Shown here one piece after another: positions 26,692 through 34,920 of a DNA stretch of 64,000 bases. The stretch comes from Gordonibacter urolithinfaciens (GTDB lineage: Bacteria; Actinomycetota; Coriobacteriia; Coriobacteriales; Eggerthellaceae), in assembly GCF_900199375.1 (NCBI RefSeq), contig NZ_LT900217.1, positions 1,178,001 to 1,242,000 of the forward strand. The letters run 5' to 3'. Below the pieces are notes generated by a model. It made no database searches. It was given only the letters and a program-made list of their open reading frames with translations, and was not told the DNA's origin. How positions within the stretch are numbered: the first letter of the stretch is position 1; each line of letters begins with the position of its first letter. The position numbers and the translations under genes were made by a program.

Positions 26692-27663
26692 ATGGGAACC
26701 AAAGAGCTCGTACTGCGGATGCTGGAGTGCCAGCGGGACCGGCATGTGTCGGGAGCATGGCTGGCAGAGGAGCTGGGGGTGACCCGCAACGCGGTATGGA
26801 AGGCCGTTGAGGTGCTGCGGGCGGAAGGGTACGTTGTTGAGGCGGCCACGAACCGGGGATATCGCTTGGCGCAGGAGAACGACCTGCTGTCGCCGGCCAG
26901 CATCGAGCGGTTCCTCCCGGACGGGCATCCGTTCGATATAACGGTGCGCAAGAGCGTGGACTCCACAAACGCCGAAGCGCGGCGCCGGGCGCTCGAGGGC
27001 GCGCCCGAGGGCGTGGTCGTGGTGGCCGAGGAACAGACGGCCGGACGGGGGCGGCTGGGCAAGACGTTCTACTCCCCCGCCGGCGCGGGCGTGTACCTGA
27101 GCGTGGTGCTGCGCCCCCGGCTGCAGGCCGACGCCGCCCAGTACCTCACCTGCGCGGCTGCCGTGGCGTGCGCGCAGGCCATCGAGGCCGTCACCGGCGA
27201 GGAGGCCCTCATCAAGTGGGTGAACGACATCTTCTGCCGTGGCCGCAAGGTGGCAGGCATCCTCACCGAGGGCGTAGTGGACATGGAGTCGGGACGCTTC
27301 GAGCACGCCGTGCTCGGCATGGGCGTGAACGTGCGGGTGCCTGCCTCCGGTTTCCCCAGCGAGATCGCCGACGTGGCCGGTGCCGTGTGCGAAGAGGCCG
27401 TCGGCGCGCTGCGCAGCCGGCTGGCCGCCGAGATGCTGGCGCGCTTTTGGAGCCTCTACGAGAGCCTTCCCCACCGCTCGTTCTACGACGAGTACCGCCG
27501 TCGGTGCTTCCTTCTGGGCCAGCCCATCGTCGTGGCGCGCAACGGCTCGCGCGTGCGTGCCCGCGCCGTCGACCTGACCGAGGACTTCAAGCTGGTGGTG
27601 GAGCTGCCCGACAAGACGCGCCGCGAGCTGCCCTACGGCGAGGTGAGCACCGGCCCCGCCTAG
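26692..27663 (+). CDS. birA: bifunctional biotin-protein ligase / biotin operon repressor BirA
   Basis: A 323-residue enzyme that activates biotin to biotinyl-AMP and transfers it to carboxylase lysines; class II members also repress biotin genes. The N-terminal winged helix (about 5-60, VSGAWLAEELGVTRNAVWKA) precedes the ligase domain with GRGRLGK (family GRGRRGR), STNAEARR, IKWVNDI and KVAGIL, and a small C-terminal SH3-like domain. ATG 26692 has a GAGGGAGG RBS; ATG 26662 overlaps the -10 and is rejected. Confidence 0.93.
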   Translation: MGTKELVLRMLECQRDRHVSGAWLAEELGVTRNAVWKAVEVLRAEGYVVEAATNRGYRLAQENDLLSPASIERFLPDGHPFDITVRKSVDSTNAEARRRALEGAPEGVVVVAEEQTAGRGRLGKTFYSPAGAGVYLSVVLRPRLQADAAQYLTCAAAVACAQAIEAVTGEEALIKWVNDIFCRGRKVAGILTEGVVDMESGRFEHAVLGMGVNVRVPASGFPSEIADVAGAVCEEAVGALRSRLAAEMLARFWSLYESLPHRSFYDEYRRRCFLLGQPIVVARNGSRVRARAVDLTEDFKLVVELPDKTRRELPYGEVSTGPA

Positions 27664-27786
27664 CCTCCTTCCGCCCAGCCTTCCCCTCTTTTCGCACCCG
27701 CCCCCGACCCCCTCTCTCGCGTCGAGCCGACGCGCGCCCGTTGCGCCTTCGCCGCCCCATCACCGGCTCCTGCAATCTCGCTGCGA

Positions 27787-27802
27787 AGTTCCATATGAGA
27801 CG
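27787..27802. repeat. degenerate copy of the parS-type block downstream of birA
   Basis: AGTTCCATATGAGACG aligns with parS at 10 of 16 positions, with CATATG in place of CACGTG. It is followed by the same TCCGTTC and T-rich TTTTTCG seen after the true parS at 26540. Looks like a decayed duplicate; unlikely to bind ParB. Confidence 0.4.
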
Positions 27803-27931
27803 TCCGTTCTTTTTTCGCATTCCTCGTGAGAAGAAACCTCGGAATCGAACGAACGGTGCCGCCGCCGCACGCGCGGTTTGCTAGACTGGTTCGACACGCA
27901 TTCCGAGCACGCCAAAGAGAAGGACGGGGCC

Positions 27932-29296
27932 ATGCAGATCACGCCTGCCGAAATCGCCGAAACGCTTGCCATGGTGAGCAAGCAGCACCTCGACATCCGC
28001 ACCATCACGCTGGGGCTGAACCTGCGAGGTTGCACGGACTCCGATATCGACGTCATGGCGCGCAAGGTGTACGACCGCATGACCACGGCCGCCGAGCGCC
28101 TCGTGCCCACGGCCGAGCAGCTGGAGCGCGAGTACGGCATCCCCATCGTGAACAAGCGCATCTCCGTCACGCCCATCGCCGAGATCTGCGCCGCCACCGA
28201 CGCGACCGACCTCACGCCTATCGCCGTGGCTATGGACCGCGCCGGGAAGGAGGTGGGCGTGGACTTCGTGGGCGGCTTCAGCGCGCTCGTGCACAAAGGT
28301 GCGTCAGCCGCCGACCACAAGCTCATGGACTCCATCCCTCACGCGCTCTCCGTCACCGACAACGTGTGCTCGAGTGTGAACGTGGGCTCCACGCGCGCGG
28401 GCATCAACATGGACGCCGTGCTCAAGATGGCGGGCATCGTCAAGGCGACGGCCGAGGCCACGGCCGACCGCCAGTGCATCGGCGCGGGCAAGCTGGTGGT
28501 GTTCTGCAACGCCGTGGAGGACAACCCCTTCATGGCCGGCGCGTTCCACGGCTCGGGCGAGGCCGATGCGGTGGTGAACGTGGGCGTGTCGGGCCCCGGT
28601 GTGGTGCGCGCCGTGCTGGCCGACCTGCCGAAGGACGCCGACCTCACGAGCGTGGCCGAGGCCATCAAGGCCACGGCGTTCAAGATCACGCGCGCCGGCG
28701 AGCTCATGGCCCGCGAGGCGTCGAGGCGCCTGGGCGTGCAGCAGGGCATCCTCGACCTGTCGCTCGCGCCGACGCCGGCCGAGGGCGACTCGGTGGCCGA
28801 GATCCTCGAGGCCATCGGCGTGGGCCAGTGCGGCGGCCCCGGCACCACGGCGGCGCTCGCCATGCTCAACGACGCGGTGAAGAAGGGCGGCGTCATGGCG
28901 TCGTCGTCCGTCGGCGGATTGTCGGGCGCGTTCATCCCCGTGTCCGAGGACGCCGGCATGATCCGCGCGGCCGAGGACGGCGCCCTGTCGCTCGAGAAGC
29001 TGGAGGCCATGACCTGCGTGTGCTCGGTGGGCCTGGACATGATCGCCGTGCCCGGCGACACGTCCGTGGAGACCATCTTCGGCATCATCGCCGACGAGTG
29101 CGCCATCGGCATGATCAACTGCAAGACCACCGCCGTGCGCCTCATCCCCGCCATCGGCAAGACCGTGGGCGACCGCCTCGACTTCGGCGGCCTGCTGGGC
29201 TACGCGCCGGTCATGCCGGTCAACCAATACGCCGGCAGCGTGTTCGCCCACCGCGGCGGCCGCATGCCCGCGCCGCTCAACTCGCTGAAGAACTAG
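27932..29296 (+). CDS. PFL-family protein (DUF711 / UPF0210)
   Basis: A 454-residue protein, the usual length for the DUF711 family, which is structurally related to pyruvate formate-lyase-like barrels but has no assigned reaction. Seen: [54 protein letters not shown] and [23 protein letters not shown] 27932 with AAGGACGGGG RBS; an in-frame ATG at 27878 lacks one. A TG-extended TAGACT -10-like element is at 27882-27887. The ACT-domain gene that often precedes this family is absent. Confidence 0.85.
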   Translation: MQITPAEIAETLAMVSKQHLDIRTITLGLNLRGCTDSDIDVMARKVYDRMTTAAERLVPTAEQLEREYGIPIVNKRISVTPIAEICAATDATDLTPIAVAMDRAGKEVGVDFVGGFSALVHKGASAADHKLMDSIPHALSVTDNVCSSVNVGSTRAGINMDAVLKMAGIVKATAEATADRQCIGAGKLVVFCNAVEDNPFMAGAFHGSGEADAVVNVGVSGPGVVRAVLADLPKDADLTSVAEAIKATAFKITRAGELMAREASRRLGVQQGILDLSLAPTPAEGDSVAEILEAIGVGQCGGPGTTAALAMLNDAVKKGGVMASSSVGGLSGAFIPVSEDAGMIRAAEDGALSLEKLEAMTCVCSVGLDMIAVPGDTSVETIFGIIADECAIGMINCKTTAVRLIPAIGKTVGDRLDFGGLLGYAPVMPVNQYAGSVFAHRGGRMPAPLNSLKN

Positions 29297-29320
29297 GGCG
29301 TAACCGGTTCCCTGTTTCTT

Positions 29321-29348
29321 GGGAGGCGACAACCGCGGATCGCCTCCC
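29321..29348 (+). terminator. hairpin after the DUF711 gene
   Basis: GGGAGGCGA pairs with TCGCCTCCC across a 10-base loop, 24 bp after the stop. No strong U tract follows, so termination efficiency is uncertain. Confidence 0.5.
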
Positions 29349-29411
29349 AGCATTGCACCATGACCATTGCGGTATGACAACCCTTAGGTGCACGGCCCAG
29401 GAGCGGAGCCT

Positions 29412-29867
29412 TCAGAACGGTATTTCTTCGTAGACGAGCCCTTTCTCTTCCGCTAGGTAATCGAACAGCTCCTCGCAATCTAATACCCTGATGGATGATT
29501 TCTCGAAGTCTTTCCGATTGCGCGTGATGATGGCGTCCGCCTTCAGCTTGAGCGCGCACTGGTAAACGCACGCATCCTCGAAGTCGTTCCACGTCGAGTC
29601 GAGCGCAGCATCGACATCGGCCTCGTTGAGAGAACAAACTCGGATGAATTGTCGGGCGCGTTGCATGGTTCTCTTTACTTCCGTTGCCTCGGAAGCTCGA
29701 CCTCCGTTTGTGAGCAAATAGAACAGATCCGTTGTTTGGGAGGCGCTCATCCACAGATCGAACTCATGCAAGAAGCCCAGAATCATGAGCTTGCGGGCGG
29801 GCCCGACGTATCCGGGGCGTTCGTCGAGGTAGTCTAAGATAATGTTCGTGTCGACGAAAAGCCTCAT
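29412..29867 (-). CDS. PIN-domain toxin (VapC-like RNase)
   Basis: A 151-residue PIN-fold protein. The acidic active site is visible: FVDTNIILDYL (Asp6), SASQTTDLFYLL, DFEDACVYQ (Asp about 97) and ADAIITRNRKDF. PIN toxins cut specific RNAs such as tRNA. Start overlaps the stop of the preceding antitoxin gene as ATGA, so expression is coupled and the antitoxin is made first. Base composition is lower in GC than neighbours, suggesting acquisition. Confidence 0.88.
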   Translation of the reverse strand: MRLFVDTNIILDYLDERPGYVGPARKLMILGFLHEFDLWMSASQTTDLFYLLTNGGRASEATEVKRTMQRARQFIRVCSLNEADVDAALDSTWNDFEDACVYQCALKLKADAIITRNRKDFEKSSIRVLDCEELFDYLAEEKGLVYEEIPF

Positions 29868-30184
29868 CGATCGCCACCTGGCTGCATGAGCCCCTTGGCA
29901 ATCAAGCGCTCCCGTTTTGCCTCCTTAACGGTCATATCTGAAAAGCGTCCCGTGGTCCTTTTCTGGGAAAGGCCGTCGACCCAGGCGATCGCTTCGGCGA
30001 TTTCCTCCTGCGTATAGTGCCTCCTTTCTTCCCGATCGAAAAACGGCAGCTCGCGCTTCTCTATCACGTAGTCGTACAGACGGTTCACCGCTTGCGAGGC
30101 GTTCGTGCCCATCTGCTCGAGTATGCGGTTGCCCGCCTCTTTTTTCTCCGACGACATGCGCGCCGTCACCATTGCGTCGGCCAT
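29864..30184 (-). CDS. RelB/DinJ-like antitoxin partnered with the PIN toxin
   Basis: A 106-residue protein whose N-terminus (VTARMSSEKKEAGNRILEQM, then TNASQAVNRLYDYV) is a RelB/DinJ-type ribbon-helix-helix, expected to bind its own promoter; the C-terminal tail should wrap the toxin. AAAGGAGG RBS. RelB/DinJ antitoxins usually pair with RelE/YafQ toxins, so pairing with a PIN toxin is a mixed-family arrangement. Promoter and operator are immediately upstream. Confidence 0.82.
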   Translation of the reverse strand: MADAMVTARMSSEKKEAGNRILEQMGTNASQAVNRLYDYVIEKRELPFFDREERRHYTQEEIAEAIAWVDGLSQKRTTGRFSDMTVKEAKRERLIAKGLMQPGGDR

Positions 30185-30196
30185 GCTACCTCCTTT

Positions 30197-30239
30197 GTTG
30201 TACGTACAACATTATAACGGACGGCAGGAATGCAGGCAA
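30197..30239 (-). promoter_or_regulatory. toxin-antitoxin promoter with overlapping operator palindrome
   Basis: On the minus strand: TTGCCT (-35-like, complement of 30234-30239), 17-bp spacer, perfect TATAAT (complement of 30211-30216), then directly GTTGTACGTACAAC (30197-30210), a 14-bp perfect palindrome covering the expected transcription start. This suits autorepression by the ribbon-helix-helix antitoxin. Confidence 0.7.
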
Positions 30240-30368
30240 GACAATTTCGGAATCAATGCGGCAGCGCAAGAAGCCGGCGGAAAGAAAGCAGGGAGCGGAC
30301 GGCAGAGAGCAAAGACGCAGTGCCAAAAAGCAAGAGGGGAAGAGGAGCGGGGACGATGAGCGGGCGCG

Positions 30369-30734
30369 CTACTTTCCCCGCACGACGGCGCCGAAGGGCA
30401 GCAGCGCGAGCTTCGCCTGCTTGAAGCATTGGAGGCCGAAGGGGATGCCGATGATGGTGATGCAGAGCAGCACGCCGTTGATCAGGGCCTCGAGGGCGAG
30501 GAAGACGCCGCCGAAAACGAACCAGAGCACGTTGAGGATGGCGGAGCCGGCTCCGCCGCCGTACTCGACCTCCTTGCCGAACGGGAAGAACGCGAGCCCG
30601 GCCATCTTGAAGCACTGCGTGCCCACCGGGATACCCACGATGGTGATGCACCACAGTGCGCCGACGAGGATCCAGCTCACACCCTGCCAAAGCCCCGCGA
30701 AGACGAACCACAGTATATTGCCGAGCACGCTCAT
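30369..30734 (-). CDS. YccF-domain inner-membrane protein
   Basis: A 121-residue membrane protein with the duplicated YccF pattern: two halves each ending in a hydrophobic span and a CITIVGIPVGTQCFKMA / CITIIGIPFGLQCFKQA signature. Function unknown in any bacterium. ATG 30734 with GGGAAAGGA RBS; length agrees with the family. Confidence 0.85.
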   Translation of the reverse strand: MSVLGNILWFVFAGLWQGVSWILVGALWCITIVGIPVGTQCFKMAGLAFFPFGKEVEYGGGAGSAILNVLWFVFGGVFLALEALINGVLLCITIIGIPFGLQCFKQAKLALLPFGAVVRGK

Positions 30735-30825
30735 ATCTTGTCCTTTCCCCCTGTCGTCCAGCGAGTATGGCACACCAGGGCGCCCGAAGGGGAAACCGTT
30801 ACCGCTTCATAAGCAATGAGCACGA

Positions 30826-30875
30826 GGGTGCGGGGTGCGGGGTGCGGGGGTGCGGGGGTGCGGGGGTGCGGGGCG
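30826..30875 (+). repeat. G-rich tandem repeat just downstream of tlyA
   Basis: About six units of GGGTGC/GGGGTGC in a row, with G runs of 3-5 separated by TGC. Strictly G-rich on the + strand, i.e. C-rich in the tlyA mRNA sense. Fits a G-quadruplex motif. Ends next to the tlyA stop codon at 30877. Confidence 0.75.
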
Positions 30876-30876
30876 G

Positions 30877-31620
30877 TCAGGCGCTCCTCTTGTACACTGC
30901 GCGCACAAGGTACTCCACGTTGCCCTCGGGGCCGGTGATGGGCGACTCCACCACGCCGGTCGTGCGGAAACCGGCGTCCTCCAGGGCCGCGCGCACCTCC
31001 TCGACCACGCGCCCGCGCACGGCCTCGTCGCGCACCACGCCGCCCTCCGTCTCGCCGGGGCGCGACTCGAACTGCGGCTTCACCAGTCCCAAGAACACGC
31101 TCCCCTCCCGGGAGAGCCGCGCGAACACGGGCGCGAGCTGCGCCAGGCCGATGAAGCTCAAGTCGGCCACGAGCACGTCGAACGGCGCGCCGAGCGCGGC
31201 GGGGTCGGCCAGCTTGATGTTCGTGCGCTCGAACACGGTCACGCGCGCATCCTGCCTAAGCGACCACGCCAGCTGTCCGTAGTTAACGTCGACGCAGGCC
31301 ACGCTGGCCGCCCCGGCCTGCAGCAGGCAGTCGGTGAAGCCGCCCGTGGACGAGCCGATGTCGATGCAGCGCAAGCCGGACACATCCTGCCCGTACGCGT
31401 CGAGCGCGCCCTGCAGCTTGTGGCCGCCACGCGACACGAACCGCCGCCGCCCGCGCACCACGATCTCGGCATCGGGCGCCACCTTCAGGGCAGCGCTCGA
31501 GGCGTACACGTCGTCCACCTTCACCTCGTGCGCCAGCACAGCGCGCAGCGCGGCATCCGCATCGGGGAAATAGCCCTGCTCAACGAGCAGCGTATCGAGT
31601 CTCGTCTTCTTCATGGGCAT
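30877..31620 (-). CDS. tlyA: TlyA-family rRNA (cytidine-2'-O) methyltransferase
   Basis: A 247-residue enzyme: S4 RNA-binding domain (about 6-65, RLDTLLVEQGYFPDADAAL), then a FtsJ-like methyltransferase with KLQGALDAY, CIDIGSSTGGFTDCLLQ (SAM motif), VADLSFIGL and LVKPQFES. TlyA methylates 16S C1409 and 23S C1920 in actinobacteria, affecting capreomycin sensitivity. Start ATG 31620 or 31614; the second directly begins the canonical S4 sequence. Confidence 0.92.
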   Translation of the reverse strand: MPMKKTRLDTLLVEQGYFPDADAALRAVLAHEVKVDDVYASSAALKVAPDAEIVVRGRRRFVSRGGHKLQGALDAYGQDVSGLRCIDIGSSTGGFTDCLLQAGAASVACVDVNYGQLAWSLRQDARVTVFERTNIKLADPAALGAPFDVLVADLSFIGLAQLAPVFARLSREGSVFLGLVKPQFESRPGETEGGVVRDEAVRGRVVEEVRAALEDAGFRTTGVVESPITGPEGNVEYLVRAVYKRSA

Positions 31621-31668
31621 CAGTATAGCGCATGCGGCCGCCCCGTCGCGGACAGGCGCGCAGCGCTC

Positions 31669-31720
31669 CTTAACGCGATCTTAATCGCCGGCGCCAGCTT
31701 CTTCAACGCGCCTTAACGCC
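31669..31720. promoter_or_regulatory. tandem CTTAAcgc-type repeats, candidate response-regulator boxes
   Basis: CTTAACGCG (31669), CTTAATCGC (31680), CTTCAACGCG (31701) and CTTAACGCC (31712): two pairs, each with 11-bp internal spacing and 32 bp apart, about three helical turns. This is the geometry bound by OmpR/KdpE-type regulators. They precede the small membrane protein gene, with kdpDE beyond. Confidence 0.5.
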
Positions 31721-31764
31721 CCCTTGGCTAAGCTGTACGCGCGCACTGGGGAAAGGAGTTCGCG

Positions 31765-31893
31765 ATGTCGGCACTGGATCTGCTCTTCGCGCTGCTGGGC
31801 ATTGCAGCGCTTGCGGGAGCGGGAGCGTTCGTCTCGTTCCTGCTGTTGGTCGAGCGCGCCGGCCGCACATGGCGCATCAGGCTTCCCTGGTAG
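31765..31893 (+). CDS. 42-aa single-pass membrane peptide upstream of kdpD
   Basis: ATG 31765 stands 6 bases after a strong GGAAAGGAG Shine-Dalgarno. The product has one hydrophobic span (about residues 5-29, FALLGIAALAGAGAFVSFLL) and a basic C-terminus (ERAGRTWRIRLPW). It resembles KdpF-type small subunits only in size class and position; no sequence identity is claimed. Response-regulator-like repeats lie just upstream. Confidence 0.55.
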   Translation: MSALDLLFALLGIAALAGAGAFVSFLLLVERAGRTWRIRLPW

Positions 31894-31959
31894 CGGGCGG
31901 CGTGCTGCAGCAGAGCGGCGCGCCGCCCGAAGCGCGCTACCGCACGATCTTCATGCTTT

Positions 31960-32013
31960 CTTAATGCCAGAACCATGACCTTAATGCCGCGCTCATAGGC
32001 ACTGGCGTATGAT
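31960..32013 (+). promoter_or_regulatory. kdpD promoter with CTTAATGCC repeats; leaderless transcript likely
   Basis: CTTAATGCC occurs at 31960 and 31980, 20 bp apart. TATGAT at 32008-32013 is a good -10, placing the transcription start at about 32020-32023, i.e. at the kdpD ATG itself. No Shine-Dalgarno precedes that ATG. The repeats match those at 31669-31720. Confidence 0.5.
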
Positions 32014-32022
32014 GGGCCCGCT

Positions 32023-34920
32023 ATGGAGACATCCTCGACAGAACCGATTCGGCCGAACCCCGACAAGCTGCTGCGGGCTATTTCGGCAGATGCGGGCGCA
32101 TGTGCATGCGATAACGAGCAGCGCGGTCGCCTCAAGATATTCTTCGGCTACGCAGCCGGCGTGGGCAAGACCTACGCCATGTTGGAGGCGGCCCATGTGG
32201 CGAAGGACCACGGACGCGACGTGGTGGTGGGCTACATCGAGCCGCATACGCGCCCCGATACGCTCGCCCTACTGGACGGCCTCGAGCAACTGCCCGTACG
32301 CGAGATGCCGTACAAGGGCATCTCGCTGCGCGAGTTCGACGTGGACGCGGCGCTCGCGCGCAAGCCCGGCCTCATCCTCGTGGACGAGCTGGCCCACACG
32401 AACGCCCCCGGCAGCCGCCACGCCAAACGCTACCGCGACGTTGAGGAGCTGTTGCACGCGGGCATCGACGTGTTCACCACCGTGAACGTGCAGCACCTGG
32501 AAAGCCTGAACGACAAGGTGTCCGCCACCACCGAGGTGGTGGTGCAGGAGCGCATCCCCGACCGCATCTTCGATTACGCCTCGTCGGTGGAGCTGGTGGA
32601 CCTGGATCCCGACGACCTCCTTGAACGTCTGGAGGGCGGCAAGATCTACGGCGCCGAGCGCGCCGAGACGGCGCTCGCGAACTTCTTCTCAAAGAAGAAC
32701 CTCGCCTACCTGCGCGAACTGGCGCTGCGCCGCACGGCCGACCGCCTGAACCGCAACCTCGAGCGCGGTCTGGGGCGCGCAGCGGGCGACGCCGGCGATG
32801 ACGTGCTCGTGCACGTGAGCCCCTCCGCCGGCAACGCCACCGTCATTCGCGCCGCGGCGCGCCTGGCCGCCGCCTACCGCGGCACGCTCACGGCGCTGGT
32901 GATGGAGCCCGTCGACGACCAGAAACTCTCCGAGGAAGACGCCCGGGCGCTGCACGCGAACGTGGAGCTGGCCGAGGAGCTGGGCGCGCACGTCGTGACT
33001 GTTTACGGCGGCGATCTGGCTCTCCAGATCGCCCAGTACGCGCTCTCGGGCACCATCTCGAAAATCGTCATCGGCTCGTCCGAGAACCAGCGCAAGCGCG
33101 CACTGCCCAACCTATTCCCACGCGAGTCCGTGGGAAGTCGCCTGGCGAAGCTGTCCTGCACGGCCGACGTCGTGGTCATCGCCGACCGCCACGAGGCCCG
33201 CCCCACGTCCGGCCCGCGCCTGGCCACGCGCTTCAAGCCCACGCGCACCGACTTCGCCGCCGCGTTCTTGGCCCTGCTGGGCGCCACGGTGCTCGGGCTC
33301 GCGTTCCACGAGGCCGGGCTCGCCGGCAGCACCATCCTGGCCGTCTACCTCGTGGCAGTGCTACTAGGTTCGCTCAAGGCCGACAGCTTCTTCTACAGCA
33401 TCGTGGCCTCGCCGCTGGCCGTCATCCTGTTCAACTACTTCTTCCAAACGCCGCGCTTCACCTTGACGGCCTACGGACTGAACTACCCGTTCACGTTCGC
33501 GTTTTTGTTCGTCACGTCCGCCGTGGTGTCGTCGCTCACCATCCGCACGCGCCGCGAGGCCCAGATGAACGCCCGCAAGGCCTATCGTACCGAGGTGCTG
33601 CTGGAAACGGAACACCGCCTGCAGGAGGCCAACGGCGTGGACAGCATCCTGTCCACCACGGCCGAGCAGGTCATCAAGCTGCTGCGCACCACCGTCGTCA
33701 TCTACCAGGTATCCCCCAGCGGCCGGCTGCTCGACCCCAGCCTGTTCTCCTCGGGCAACCCCGACGAGGACGTGACCATGACGTCGCTGGTGAGCGACGA
33801 CGAGCGCGCCGTGGCCGCCTGGGTGGCCGGCAACAACAAGCGCGCCGGCACGGGAACGGGCACGCTCATGAACGCGCGGTGCCTCTACCTGCCCATACGC
33901 GGCAAGGACACCGTGGTGGGCGTGGCCGGTATCGTGCTGGCCGACGAGGACCTGGACGCGTTCGAGAAGAACCTGCTGCTGGTCATGCTGGACGAGTGCG
34001 GCCAGGCCGTGGAGCGCGAGCGCTCGGCCGAGGACGCGCACCGCATCCGCCTGCAAGCCGAGCAGGAGAGCCTGCGCGCGAACCTGCTGCGCAGCATCTC
34101 GCACGACCTACGCACGCCGCTCACCAGCATCTCCGGCGATGCGTCTATTTTGCTGTCGAGTGCCGATGCGCTCACGGACGACAAGAAGCGCGCCATCTAC
34201 ACCGACATCTACGAGGATGCGCTGTGGCTCGTGAACCTCGTGGAGAACCTGCTGGTGGTCACGCGGCTGGACAACGGCACCATGGCGCTCAAAACCGAGC
34301 CGGAGCTGGTGGAGGACGTGATCCGCGAGGCGTTCCACCACCTGAACCGCAAGGCCGCGCTGCACGAATTGCGCGTGCAGGTGGACGACCCGCTGCTCAT
34401 GGCCCAGATGGACGGGCGCCTTATCATGCAGGTCATCATCAACCTGGTGAACAACGCCGTCACTTACACGCCGGAAGGTTCGCGCATCACCGTATCGGCG
34501 CGGCGCGCAGGCCGCGGGCAGCGCCCGGGCACTGCGGGGCTCGTGGCTGTGTCCGTGGCCGATGACGGCCCCGGCATCGAGCCGGCCGACCGCACCGAGA
34601 TATTCACGATGTTCTACAAGGGGAAGAACGTGGGCAGCGATGCGCGACGCGGCATGGGCCTCGGCCTGGCCCTGTGCAAGTCCATCGTGGAGATACACGG
34701 GGGCACCATCGCCGTCGACGCGCTCCCCAAGAGCGAGCGCACCTCTCCCGACCGTCCGGGCACCGTCATCACGTTCACGCTGCCTGCGGTAGAATACGAG
34801 GCGAACCACGCGGAGGCCGAGCAACGTGCGACGGCCGCGACAGAGGGCCGTCCCGCAGCGGATGCCGCGAGGCCGCCCGAGACGACCCGCACCCCGGACG
34901 ACGAAGGAGGAGGCGCATGA
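32023..34920 (+). CDS. kdpD: sensor histidine kinase KdpD (K+/turgor sensing)
   Basis: A 965-residue kinase with complete KdpD order: N-terminal KdpD domain with Walker A FGYAAGVGKT (about 41-50) and LVDELAHTNAPGSRH; USP domain (VIGSSENQRKRAL); DUF4118 membrane block (about 410-510); GAF-like region; HisKA with phosphoacceptor about His694 in SISHDLRTPLTS; HATPase (NNAVTYTPEGS, DDGPGI, GMGLGLAL). It phosphorylates KdpE. No kdpFABC pump genes are in the window. ATG has no RBS and lies at the predicted transcript start. Confidence 0.95.
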   Translation: METSSTEPIRPNPDKLLRAISADAGACACDNEQRGRLKIFFGYAAGVGKTYAMLEAAHVAKDHGRDVVVGYIEPHTRPDTLALLDGLEQLPVREMPYKGISLREFDVDAALARKPGLILVDELAHTNAPGSRHAKRYRDVEELLHAGIDVFTTVNVQHLESLNDKVSATTEVVVQERIPDRIFDYASSVELVDLDPDDLLERLEGGKIYGAERAETALANFFSKKNLAYLRELALRRTADRLNRNLERGLGRAAGDAGDDVLVHVSPSAGNATVIRAAARLAAAYRGTLTALVMEPVDDQKLSEEDARALHANVELAEELGAHVVTVYGGDLALQIAQYALSGTISKIVIGSSENQRKRALPNLFPRESVGSRLAKLSCTADVVVIADRHEARPTSGPRLATRFKPTRTDFAAAFLALLGATVLGLAFHEAGLAGSTILAVYLVAVLLGSLKADSFFYSIVASPLAVILFNYFFQTPRFTLTAYGLNYPFTFAFLFVTSAVVSSLTIRTRREAQMNARKAYRTEVLLETEHRLQEANGVDSILSTTAEQVIKLLRTTVVIYQVSPSGRLLDPSLFSSGNPDEDVTMTSLVSDDERAVAAWVAGNNKRAGTGTGTLMNARCLYLPIRGKDTVVGVAGIVLADEDLDAFEKNLLLVMLDECGQAVERERSAEDAHRIRLQAEQESLRANLLRSISHDLRTPLTSISGDASILLSSADALTDDKKRAIYTDIYEDALWLVNLVENLLVVTRLDNGTMALKTEPELVEDVIREAFHHLNRKAALHELRVQVDDPLLMAQMDGRLIMQVIINLVNNAVTYTPEGSRITVSARRAGRGQRPGTAGLVAVSVADDGPGIEPADRTEIFTMFYKGKNVGSDARRGMGLGLALCKSIVEIHGGTIAVDALPKSERTSPDRPGTVITFTLPAVEYEANHAEAEQRATAATEGRPAADAARPPETTRTPDDEGGGA

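Noticed and set aside
31724-31978. 84-aa Arg/Ser/Cys-rich frame overlapping the 42-aa gene
   Set aside because: No RBS; the frame with the strong Shine-Dalgarno and membrane helix is the one at 31765.
32023-34920. KdpD as part of a full kdpFABC operon
   Set aside because: Neither side of kdpDE holds pump genes: tlyA is upstream and the EAL phosphodiesterase is convergent downstream.
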